Source: Candidatus Zixiibacteriota bacterium
GTDB lineage: Bacteria; Zixibacteria; MSB-5A5; JAABVY01; JAHJOQ01
Direction: 5' to 3'
DNA: 6,622 bases
Assembly (NCBI GenBank): GCA_024275215.1
Contig: JAJRZO010000102.1
Span: 1-6,622, forward strand
Shown: positions 1 through 4,875 of the stretch, piece by piece
How the letters are laid out: every line of letters begins with the position of its first letter
Position numbering within the stretch: the first letter of the stretch is position 1
The notes under the pieces: generated by a model
Told to the model about the DNA's origin: nothing
The model's database searches: none
What the model saw: only the letters and a program-made list of their open reading frames with translations
Position numbers and translations under genes: made by a program

Positions 1-630
1 GAACTCGATGAGGACATGCAGGTTGCTGAAGACTTTCTGAAATACCTTTTCGAGTATGCACTGACAGAGTGTGCAGATGAAATGGAGTTCTTTGGCAAGT
101 GGATTGACAAGACAGTGCGCGAAACGCTTGAAGGCGTCATCAAGTCGAATTTTGAGCGGATATCATATACCGAAGCTGTCGCGATCTTAGAGAAATCGGG
201 ACAGAAGTTCGAATTCCCGGTCAGTTGGGGTGTCGATCTTCAGTCCGAGCATGAGCGGTATCTTACCGAGAAGCATTTCAGGAAACCGGTGATTGTCTAC
301 GATTATCCGCGTGAAATCAAGGCGTTCTACATGAAGCTCAATGATGATGACAAAACGGTCGGAGCGATGGATGTGCTCGTCCCCAAGATTGGCGAGATCA
401 TCGGAGGCAGCGAACGTGAGTCGCGTTATGATGTTCTCACACAGCGCATTAAAGAATGCGGGCTGCCGCCTGAGCATTACGATTGGTATCTTGACATTCG
501 CAAATATGGCAGCGTGCCGCACGCAGGATTCGGTCTCGGATTCGATAGAACTCTGATGTATATCACGGGTATGTCGAACATTAGAGATGTGATCGCATTT
601 CCGCGTGTACCGAGATGGGCGAGGTTTTAA
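1..630 (+). CDS. asnS: Asparaginyl-tRNA synthetase, C-terminal part (5' end outside window)
   Basis: This class II aminoacyl-tRNA synthetase attaches asparagine to tRNA-Asn in the cytoplasm. The reading frame is open from base 1, so the gene starts upstream; 209 codons are visible, about the last 45-50% of a usual AsnRS of 430-470 residues. Visible landmarks, numbered from the first visible codon, are the catalytic-core stretch YPREIKAFYMK (about 103-113), which is typical of AsnRS rather than AspRS, then AMDVLVPKIGEIIGGSERE (about 122-140), and class II motif 3 GFGLGFDR (176-183), whose arginine contacts ATP. The end, NIRDVIAFPRVPRWARF, matches the family's NIRDVIPFPR pattern, with WARF where NAEF is common. 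The ATP-binding motif 2 lies just upstream of the window. It ends in TAA, and about 290 bp separate it from the HU gene, so the two are probably separate transcription units. The identification is firm; only the N-terminal anticodon-binding domain cannot be checked. Confidence 0.95.
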   Translation, partial: ELDEDMQVAEDFLKYLFEYALTECADEMEFFGKWIDKTVRETLEGVIKSNFERISYTEAVAILEKSGQKFEFPVSWGVDLQSEHERYLTEKHFRKPVIVYDYPREIKAFYMKLNDDDKTVGAMDVLVPKIGEIIGGSERESRYDVLTQRIKECGLPPEHYDWYLDIRKYGSVPHAGFGLGFDRTLMYITGMSNIRDVIAFPRVPRWARF

Positions 631-726
631 CACTGCATGTCATGAATTCCAGGACTGGCGCAAGAACATTTATCGCCGTTCAGCCTGATTTGGAGCGGGC
701 AAATCGCGAAAACTTTTTTTGATAAA

Positions 727-749
727 ATGCTCAAAAGCATCATTTTTTT
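727..749 (+). terminator. Weak Rho-independent terminator candidate after asnS
   Basis: The inverted repeat ATGCT (727-731) and AGCAT (736-740) encloses a CAAA loop and is followed by CA and seven T residues (743-749). The stem is only 5 bp and AT-rich. The register can shift because CAT is repeated, so aaaatg can also pair with catttt. It lies about 100 bp beyond the asnS stop. A second T run at 714-720 has no convincing stem. Plausible but weak. Confidence 0.35.
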
Positions 750-804
750 CTTGCGTGCTCAAATTGAAGGTTCTATTTTGCCCAGTAAATTAACGGGTTT
801 CACG

Positions 805-820
805 CCTGTCACACAACAGG
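805..820. promoter_or_regulatory. Inverted repeat upstream of the HU gene
   Basis: CCTGT (805-809) and ACAGG (816-820) form a perfect 5-bp inverted repeat around a 6-base CACACA spacer. It lies 16 bp upstream of the possible HU promoter -35 box. The position suits an operator half-site pair, but a repeat this short can arise by chance and no T run follows it. No regulator is implied by the sequence itself. Confidence 0.25.
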
Positions 821-835
821 ACACCTATCTTACCC

Positions 836-863
836 TTGATTTTACAGGGGAAGACAAGATAAG
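836..863 (+). promoter_or_regulatory. Possible sigma70-type promoter for the HU gene
   Basis: TTGATT (836-841) and GATAAG (858-863) are separated by 16 bp and each match consensus at 4 of 6 positions. Transcription would begin near 870, leaving a leader of about 50 nt that contains the short open frame at 878-910. A competing pair, TTGAAG (764-769) with TAAATT (786-791), has the same quality, so the choice is uncertain. Confidence 0.3.
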
Positions 864-877
864 AGAATCAGGCTGTG

Positions 878-910
878 ATGCCCAGAGTTGTTGAAGGACT
901 CTTTAACTAA
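878..910 (+). CDS. Possible 10-codon leader minicistron before the HU gene
   Basis: An ATG at 878 opens a frame reading MPRVVEGLFN that ends in TAA at 908-910, one base before the GGAGGG ribosome binding site of the HU gene. Its first ten bases (TGATGCCCAG, 876-885) are repeated exactly at 920-929, around the HU start codon. A ribosome finishing this frame would stop on top of the HU ribosome binding site, an arrangement that could couple translation. It has no strong Shine-Dalgarno sequence of its own, so expression is doubtful. It may be only the remnant of a short duplication. Confidence 0.2.
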   Translation: MPRVVEGLFN

Positions 911-911
911 C

Positions 912-917
912 GGAGGG
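912..917 (+). promoter_or_regulatory. Ribosome binding site of the HU gene
   Basis: GGAGGG at 912-917 is a near-perfect Shine-Dalgarno sequence. Two ATG codons follow in tandem, at 919 and 922. The core GGAGG is only 2 nt from the first and 5 nt from the second, so 922 is the better start. Confidence 0.75.
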
Positions 918-921
918 TATG

Positions 922-1224
922 ATGCCCAGTAAGCCACTGACGAAAGCACAGCTTGTAACCAAGCTGGCGAAAGACCTTGACATGACCAAGGTTCAGGTGA
1001 ATGGTTTCCTTGATCACCTGAACAAAGTTGCGGTGACCGAAACCAAGAAAGCCGGTCAGTTCACGCTTCCCGGTTTTGGTAAGCTGGTGAAGTCGCATCG
1101 CAAAGCCCGCATGGGTCGTAACCCGCAGACTGGCGAAGCGATCAAGATTCCGGCCAAGACGGTTGTGAAGTTCCGTGTAGCCAAGGCTTGCAAGGACTCT
1201 GTCGTACCGCCGAAGAAAAAGTAA
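922..1224 (+). CDS. HU/IHF-family nucleoid DNA-binding protein
   Basis: This small basic protein (100 residues from the ATG at 922; 101 if the ATG at 919 is used) should dimerise and bend or coat DNA in the nucleoid. The family pattern is clear. An N-terminal helical dimerisation region opens with LTKAQLVTKLAKDL (6-19) and runs to about residue 43. It is followed by FTLPGFGKL (47-55) and the DNA-binding arm RKARMGRNPQTGEAIKIPA (60-78), in which the proline of RNPQTGE is the residue that intercalates into DNA in HU and IHF. The tail ends PPKKK, making it slightly longer and more basic than the usual 90-residue HU. The codons for the two candidate start methionines are adjacent; spacing to GGAGGG favours 922. 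The gene stands alone: it is preceded by a long leader and closed by a strong terminator. Whether it is HU proper or a paralogue cannot be decided here, so no symbol is given. Confidence 0.93.
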   Translation: MPSKPLTKAQLVTKLAKDLDMTKVQVNGFLDHLNKVAVTETKKAGQFTLPGFGKLVKSHRKARMGRNPQTGEAIKIPAKTVVKFRVAKACKDSVVPPKKK

Positions 1225-1244
1225 GCGGCCGTCAGGTCATAAGT

Positions 1245-1257
1245 CCGCCACAGGCGG
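1245..1257. repeat. Short GC-rich hairpin 3' of the HU gene
   Basis: CCGCC (1245-1249) and GGCGG (1253-1257) form a perfect 5-bp stem around ACA. It sits between the HU stop and the terminator and has no T run. It could stabilise the transcript end or be one copy of a dispersed REP-like palindrome; only one copy is visible in this window, so the second idea is untested. Confidence 0.35.
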
Positions 1258-1266
1258 GCAAGAATC

Positions 1267-1301
1267 AAATGCTGTCAGCATAATCGCAGACAGCATTTTT
1301 T
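1267..1301 (+). terminator. Rho-independent terminator of the HU gene
   Basis: AAATGCTGTC (1267-1276) and GACAGCATTT (1289-1298) form a perfect 10-bp stem with a 12-base loop, and the T run covers 1296-1301. An outer pair, ATCAAAT (1264-1270) and ATTTGAT (1302-1308), extends the symmetry, which hints at some function on the opposite strand too. It lies about 45 bp beyond the HU stop and is the strongest terminator in the window. Confidence 0.85.
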
Positions 1302-1317
1302 ATTTGATCTGATTATG

Positions 1318-1339
1318 TGCACACAGTTGCTGTGTTGCA
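1318..1339. repeat. Hairpin in intergenic region
   Basis: TGC-ACACAG (1318-1326), loop TTG, CTGTGT (1330-1335), a one-base bulge and GCA (1337-1339) form a 9-bp stem with a single bulged T. It starts about 17 bases past the HU terminator T run and carries no T run itself. It could be an operator, an RNA structure or chance. Confidence 0.35.
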
Positions 1340-1493
1340 GTCTGATCAGCATATCACAATGCACGTTGTTACAACATAGAATCCGCAGGTACACAACTCA
1401 TGCGAGTATATGGATAAGCATTTTCAACATGCTTGAAAGTCAGTATTCTGTCCTGTTATTGTTTCCAGAAGATAGTCCGGTCGTTCAGACTGC

Positions 1494-1521
1494 TTGACAA
1501 ACGGGGAGTGAATTATGTAAT
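1494..1521 (+). promoter_or_regulatory. Sigma70-type promoter for the MutL-like gene
   Basis: A perfect TTGACA (1494-1499) is followed after 16 bp by TGTAAT (1516-1521), which matches the -10 consensus at 5 of 6 positions. Transcription would start near 1528, giving a leader of about 77 nt. This is the best promoter match in the window and marks the start of the transcription unit running into the MutL-like gene and perhaps beyond. Confidence 0.7.
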
Positions 1522-1534
1522 TTGGGAACTTCAT

Positions 1535-1558
1535 GACAGGGCGGGAGTGTGTCCTGTC
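1535..1558 (+). promoter_or_regulatory. Stem-loop in the 5' leader of the MutL-like gene
   Basis: GACAGG (1535-1540) and CCTGTC (1553-1558) pair perfectly over a 12-base loop. The structure begins within about 10 nt of the predicted transcript start. A 5'-terminal stem of this kind often protects mRNA; no ligand-binding architecture is recognisable. Confidence 0.35.
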
Positions 1559-1604
1559 CTTTGGAACTTGAGTATGTTCTGTTTGAGATAAAAGGAATTC
1601 GATA

Positions 1605-2141
1605 ATGAGAGACATGAAGCCTGAAGATATCAAAGTTATTCTCGCGACTGACTGCGGCTCAACAACTACCAAAGCGATCCTGATTGAATACCGTGAGGGT
1701 GAATACCGCCTGATAGTAAGGGGCGAAGCCCCGACCACTGTCGAGGCTCCGTTTGAGGATGTCACTATGGGCGTACTGAACGCTGTCCAGGAGGTCGCCG
1801 AACTTTCCGGGCGCAAGCTGCTCGATGGGAACGATAAGATCATCTCGCCCAGATCCGACAGCAACGGCAACAAAGTCGGTACCGACATTTACATCTCGAC
1901 ATCATCGGCGGGCGGCGGTTTGCAGATGATGGTTGCTGGTGTGGTCAGGTCGATGACAGCCGAATCGGCGGAGCGTGCGGCTCTCGGAGCGGGCGCGATT
2001 GTGATGGATGTTATCGCGTCGAATGACAAGAGGCTTCCGCATGAGCAGATCGAACGAATTCGTCATCTTCGCCCGGATATGATTCTACTCTCCGGCGGGA
2101 TCGATGGCGGTACAACTACGCATGTTGTAGAGATCGCGTAA
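1605..2141 (+). CDS. N-terminal fragment of the MutL-like ATPase (product if TAA terminates)
   Basis: If the TAA at 2139-2141 acts as a stop, this 178-residue product is made from the promoter at 1494-1521 and the ribosome binding site at 1591-1596. It contains the first phosphate loop (DCGSTTTK, 16-23), STSSAGGG (98-105), an alanine-rich helix region (119-135) and SGGIDGG (163-169). It ends ten residues after that loop, in the middle of a conserved helix start. It lacks the second phosphate loop, so it could not form a complete ATP site alone. An alternative ATG at 1614 would shorten it by three residues. Confidence 0.75.
   Translation: MRDMKPEDIKVILATDCGSTTTKAILIEYREGEYRLIVRGEAPTTVEAPFEDVTMGVLNAVQEVAELSGRKLLDGNDKIISPRSDSNGNKVGTDIYISTSSAGGGLQMMVAGVVRSMTAESAERAALGAGAIVMDVIASNDKRLPHEQIERIRHLRPDMILLSGGIDGGTTTHVVEIA
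2139..2141 (+). other. In-frame TAA inside the MutL-like gene
   Basis: TAA sits between codons reading HVVEIA and LIAAADPRPRLG in one frame. A glutamate or glutamine codon differs from it by one base (GAA or CAA), and glutamate fits the family pattern as I remember it. Neighbouring genes use TAA, TGA and TAG as genuine stops, so a reassigned genetic code is unlikely. Confidence 0.9.
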
Positions 2142-2195
2142 CTTATCGCTGCAGCCGACCCAAGGCCACGACTCGGTTCAAACTACAAACTTCCG

Positions 2196-3461
2196 GTGAT
2201 CTATGCGGGAAACAAGGAAGCTCGCGACAATATTATTGCAACTCTGGGTGACAAGGTCGATCTTGGAATAGTCGATAATCTCAGGCCGGTGCTCGAAAGA
2301 GAGAACCTCCTTCCTGCCCGTGAAAAGATTCATGATTTGTTCATGGAGCATGTGATGGCGCAGGCTCCCGGATACAGCAAGCTGATGAGCTGGGCTGATG
2401 CTGATATTATGCCGACTCCCGGAGCAGTTGGTGCAATTATCAAGACAATTGCTGAGATCGAAAGCATCGAAGCGTTGGGTGTCGATATCGGCGGCGCCAC
2501 GACTGACGTGTTCTCGGTTTTTCAGGGAGTATTCAATCGCACGGTTTCCGCTAACCTTGGTATGAGCTATTCAGTCTCGAATGTATTCAAGGAAGCGACG
2601 CTGCCGATGGTAATGCGCTGGGTACCGTTCCACATGGATGAACGCGATTTGCGTAACAGAATCAAGAACAAAATGATCCGCCCGACTACTATTCCGCAGT
2701 CAATGGAAGAATTGATTTTCGAACAGGCGGTCGCAAGGGAGGCGTTGCGGCTTGCATTCAAACAGCACAAGGAATTTGCTACGGTGCTCAAAGGCGTGCA
2801 GCAGCAGAGAACAATCGCCGATGCTTTCTCACAGGGAGCTTCCGGGAAAACTCTGGTCAATATGATGACTCTGAATATGCTCATCGGTTCAGGCGGTGTT
2901 TTGTCACATGCTCCGCGCCGGCAGCAATCTGCACTGATGATGATTGACGCTTTCCAGCCTGAAGGAGTAACGAGGCTTTCGGTAGATTCGATATTCATGA
3001 TGCCACAGCTCGGTGTGCTTTCTGTCGTCCATAAAAATGCTGCCACTGAAGTTTTCAACAAGGATTGCCTGATACATCTCGGCACTTGCGTGGCGCCATG
3101 TGGCAGTTTCAAGGGAAACAAAGCATTGATGAAATATAAGATTGTCCTGCCCGGCGGTGAAACTGCCGAAGGCGAGTTGATGTCCGGCACAATGAAATTG
3201 ATAAAACTCGGATTCGATGAAGAGACAGGAATCCCTCTGAAAGCAAAAGCGGTTCTTGAGCCGGATCGGCACATGGATGTCGGTGCGGGCAGGGGACACA
3301 AAGTGGAGACGACTGTTTCCGGGGGTGTCGTCGGGATAATTCTTGACGGTCGCGGCAGGCCGTTTGCACCTCCCGAAGAAGACAGTCTGAGAGTACAAAA
3401 ACTGAAGGAGTGGCTGACCGAACTGGATATATATCCGGCAAGTGCACTGGACAAGGACTGA
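2196..3461 (+). CDS. C-terminal fragment of the MutL-like ATPase
   Basis: This is the downstream part of the same reading frame, up to TGA at 3459-3461. The first possible initiation codon is the GTG at 2196 (421 residues), but no Shine-Dalgarno sequence precedes it, and homology-like sequence (the LIAAADPRPRLG segment) lies upstream of it back to 2142. It is therefore better read as a continuation than as a separate gene. It carries phosphate loop 2 DIGGATTD (97-104 of this fragment), a helical middle, GSGGVLSHAP (231-240), AFQPEGVTRLSVDSIFMMPQLGVL (252-275, typical of the long MutL-like proteins) and the extra C-terminal segment. A split two-subunit enzyme is possible but unsupported by any translation signal. 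Confidence 0.5.
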   Translation: MIYAGNKEARDNIIATLGDKVDLGIVDNLRPVLERENLLPAREKIHDLFMEHVMAQAPGYSKLMSWADADIMPTPGAVGAIIKTIAEIESIEALGVDIGGATTDVFSVFQGVFNRTVSANLGMSYSVSNVFKEATLPMVMRWVPFHMDERDLRNRIKNKMIRPTTIPQSMEELIFEQAVAREALRLAFKQHKEFATVLKGVQQQRTIADAFSQGASGKTLVNMMTLNMLIGSGGVLSHAPRRQQSALMMIDAFQPEGVTRLSVDSIFMMPQLGVLSVVHKNAATEVFNKDCLIHLGTCVAPCGSFKGNKALMKYKIVLPGGETAEGELMSGTMKLIKLGFDEETGIPLKAKAVLEPDRHMDVGAGRGHKVETTVSGGVVGIILDGRGRPFAPPEEDSLRVQKLKEWLTELDIYPASALDKD

Positions 3462-3462
3462 T

Positions 3463-3476
3463 TCAGTGAAAACTGA
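3463..3476 (+). other. Small GAAA-loop hairpin after the MutL-like gene
   Basis: TCAGT-GAAA-ACTGA (3463-3476) is a perfect 5-bp stem capped by a stable GNRA tetraloop, two bases after the stop codon. No T run follows, so it is not a standard terminator. It may mark mRNA processing or protect the 3' end of the upstream message. The rest of this 105-bp gap shows no convincing promoter or terminator, which is consistent with cotranscription of the next gene. Confidence 0.35.
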
Positions 3477-3566
3477 TTGTCCTGAATGAATGCAGATATG
3501 GAATCCTTGCACATTTGATGACTTCGATCATTTTTCGTCTTATCTAAATAGACAGGAGTTGAGAAT

Positions 3567-4694
3567 ATGGCTCACGCATACACGCCCGGTTTGAAAGTTA
3601 CTGAAAGGATGACTGTCTCCAAGAGACGCATTCTTCCATTGAAGGGTGAGGTTGTAGTCAAAGTTGGTGATAAGGTCGAGCCCGATATAGTCGTCGCTCG
3701 AACTGACCTGCCGGGTAATGTCGAACCGATGAATATCGCGAACATTCTTGGAGTTCCTCCTGAAGATGTCAGCGAGTGTATGTTGAAGAAAGAGGGAGAA
3801 TCGATATCCAAAGGTGAGACGATCGGTATGACCAAGAGTTTTTTCGGGTTGTTCAAAACCGAGGCAAAGTCGAAGATCGACGGCACAATCGAGAACATTT
3901 CGAGTGTTACCGGACAGGTACTTCTCCGCGGTGATCCAATTCCTGTCGAGGTCAAAGCATATCTCACCGGTACGGTTACTGAAGTGATTCCGCAGGAAGG
4001 TGTGGTAGTCGAGACCGAAGGAAGCTTCGTGCAGGGGATTTTTGGAATTGGCGGGGAGACACATGGCGAGATTAAAATTGTGACTGAGAGCAATTCCGAT
4101 GTTCTCACTGATAGTGTGATAGATTCATCGTGCGAAGGCAAAGTCATAGTCGGCGGATCGCTGGTGACTGCCACCGCGATAACCAGGGCGATTGATGTCA
4201 AGGCGAAGGGAATCGTGGTTGGTGGTCTTGATGATAAAGACCTCCGTGAATTTCTGGGAGCCGACATCGGCGTTGCCATCACGGGCAATGAAGATATTGA
4301 TATCACGGTCGTAATCACTGAAGGATTCGGTCAGATTGATATGGCGCAGAAGACGTTCGATCTTTTGAAATCAAAAGAAGGTCAGATGGCCTGTATAAAC
4401 GGCGCGACACAGATAAGAGCAGGCGTTATCCGTCCTGAAGTTGTCATACCGCTTGCCAAGTCCGATAAGATCAGTGAGTCTGGCAAGTCGGAAAGCTCTG
4501 TTGGACTCAGTGTGGGGTCGCCGGTCAGAGTAATCCGTCAACCGTACTTTGGCAGATTGGGCAAAGTATCTGACCTTCCACCGGAACTCAGGAAACTCGA
4601 ATCCGAATCACACGCTCGGATTCTCGAAGTCGAGTTTAGTGATGGTTCAAAGGCAGTTATTCCGCGTGCAAACGTGGAGTTGATAGAAGGGTAG
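3567..4694 (+). CDS. Uncharacterised protein with lipoyl-like/barrel-sandwich segments and a KOW-like C-terminus
   Basis: This 375-residue soluble protein has no signal peptide or membrane helix. The N-terminal stretch GEVVVKVGDKVEPDIVVA (27-44) has the G-V-x-GD-V pattern of biotinyl/lipoyl-like and RnfC-type barrel-sandwich domains, without the modified lysine motif. A similar beta-rich segment follows (KSKIDGTIENISSVTGQVLL, 101-120, through GTVTEVIPQEGVVVETEG, 135-152). A glycine-rich alpha/beta segment (191-295) holds GKVIVGGSLVTATAI and GADIGVAITG. The end (about 317-373) resembles a KOW/SH3-like barrel: GSPVRVIRQPYFGRLGKV, a charged linker, then DGSKAVIPRANVELIE. AGGAG (3554-3558) lies 8 nt before the ATG, a good ribosome binding site. 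It lies 105 bp behind the MutL-like gene with no terminator between. I do not recognise a characterised homologue. As I remember, such proteins accompany long MutL-like ATPases in Chloroflexi and related uncultured groups. The domain readings are by eye; a binding or adaptor role is inference. Confidence 0.85.
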   Translation: MAHAYTPGLKVTERMTVSKRRILPLKGEVVVKVGDKVEPDIVVARTDLPGNVEPMNIANILGVPPEDVSECMLKKEGESISKGETIGMTKSFFGLFKTEAKSKIDGTIENISSVTGQVLLRGDPIPVEVKAYLTGTVTEVIPQEGVVVETEGSFVQGIFGIGGETHGEIKIVTESNSDVLTDSVIDSSCEGKVIVGGSLVTATAITRAIDVKAKGIVVGGLDDKDLREFLGADIGVAITGNEDIDITVVITEGFGQIDMAQKTFDLLKSKEGQMACINGATQIRAGVIRPEVVIPLAKSDKISESGKSESSVGLSVGSPVRVIRQPYFGRLGKVSDLPPELRKLESESHARILEVEFSDGSKAVIPRANVELIEG

Positions 4695-4707
4695 GCCGGG
4701 TTTTTTC

Positions 4708-4736
4708 TTGACTTGGTATGTCACTCGGCATAGATT
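4708..4736 (+). promoter_or_regulatory. Possible sigma70-type promoter for the membrane-protein genes
   Basis: TTGACT (4708-4713, 5 of 6) and TAGATT (4731-4736, 4 of 6) are spaced by the optimal 17 bp. Transcription would start near 4743, giving a leader of about 130 nt that contains the hairpin at 4837-4865. It begins only 14 bp after the upstream stop codon, so it could add an internal start to a longer operon. Confidence 0.45.
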
Positions 4737-4836
4737 GGCAAAGTTTCAAAGTGGTTAATTGCATCGAAAGCATTGAAGTGAAACGATTTTCTGTAAGTAG
4801 GACATCGCTTTTCTGTTGATATAGATTTTACTCGGG

Positions 4837-4865
4837 CCGTCGCTTATCCGGCGGTTTCGTTTTTT
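4837..4865 (+). terminator. Terminator-like hairpin just before the FnIII membrane-protein gene
   Basis: CCGTCG (4837-4842) pairs with CGGCGG (4849-4854) through one G-U pair around the 6-base loop CTTATC. It is followed by TTTCG and six T residues (4860-4865). The T run ends 10 bp before the ATG at 4876, so the structure is either the terminator of the upstream gene or an attenuator in the leader of the downstream gene. Stem and T run are separated by 5 bases, which weakens it. Confidence 0.45.
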
Positions 4866-4875
4866 GGCAGGTTCC

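Larger units (their letters stand above)
1302..1604. other. Non-coding stretch before the MutL-like gene
   Basis: No credible gene, tRNA or recognisable riboswitch is seen in these roughly 300 bases. The first half is AT-richer and carries several small dyads: the hairpin at 1318-1339 and GTTG-TTA-CAAC near 1366-1376. The second half holds the promoter at 1494-1521 and a leader of about 77 nt. That leader contains a stem at 1535-1558 and an imperfect direct repeat, TTTGGGAACTT (1521-1531) and TTTGGAACTT (1560-1569). Confidence 0.6.
1605..3461 (+). pseudogene. MutL/GlmL-like ASKHA-fold ATPase gene, interrupted by an in-frame stop
   Basis: Read through the TAA at 2139-2141, this is one continuous frame of 618 codons with all landmarks of the MutL (glutamate mutase L) family, which belongs to the actin/Hsp70-like ATPases. 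Phosphate-binding loop 1 is DCGSTTTK (16-23), then STSSAGGG (98-105), the loop SGGIDGG (163-169), phosphate loop 2 DIGGATTD (294-301) and GSGGVLSHAP (428-437). Classical GlmL proteins are about 460 residues; here a further segment of about 110 residues (from about 507) follows, with the pattern SGGVVGIILDGRGRPF. No frameshift is present and the sequence after the stop is intact, so a single substitution, most simply GAA to TAA, explains the break. The start at ATG 1605 has AAAGGA at 1591-1596. GlmL is known as the partner of a B12 mutase, but no mutase genes are seen; the neighbours are a KOW-like protein and membrane proteins. Its function is therefore inferred only as a nucleotide-binding ATPase, not as mutase reactivation. 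Confidence 0.8.

Noticed and set aside
187..633. 148-codon open frame on the minus strand over asnS
   Set aside because: The + strand frame is unmistakably AsnRS with class II motif 3, so the antisense frame is a shadow.
1302..1604. tRNA, CRISPR array, B12 riboswitch or insertion sequence in the long gap
   Set aside because: There is no cloverleaf, no regularly spaced repeats, no recognisable cobalamin box and no transposase or terminal inverted repeats.
1424..1888. 154-codon minus-strand frame across the promoter region and the start of the MutL-like gene
   Set aside because: Half of it is antisense to a well-supported gene; the product is serine-rich without recognisable motifs.
2139..2141. 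Stop-codon reassignment or selenocysteine-type recoding
   Set aside because: The codon is TAA, not TGA; TAA ends asnS and the HU gene nearby, and no recoding structure is evident.
2196..2198. GTG as a genuine start of a separate second gene
   Set aside because: There is no Shine-Dalgarno sequence, and family-like sequence continues upstream of it to the TAA in the same frame.
1605..3461. Functional glutamate mutase accessory protein (GlmL proper)
   Set aside because: The family match is real, but no mutase subunits are present, the protein is longer than GlmL and the neighbours are membrane proteins.
2567..3514. 315-codon open frame on the minus strand
   Set aside because: It lies wholly opposite the MutL-like gene, its translation is low-complexity and serine/cysteine-rich with no family pattern, and it has no start signals.
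3515..3535. Terminator or promoter in the gap before the KOW-like protein gene
   Set aside because: TGAT-N7-ATCA before five T residues has only a 4-bp stem, and no -35/-10 pair with acceptable spacing was found.
3572..4318. 248-codon open frame on the minus strand
   Set aside because: It mirrors the KOW-like protein gene; the serine/threonine/proline-rich product is typical of an antisense shadow.
4662..4706. Terminator at the end of the KOW-like protein gene
   Set aside because: The stem at 4662-4677 with a GCAA loop is inside the coding sequence and too far from the T run at 4701-4706.
4864..4875. TTG at 4864 as start of the FnIII membrane protein
   Set aside because: It lies inside the T run of a terminator-like hairpin and has no ribosome binding site; ATG 4876 begins directly with a signal sequence.
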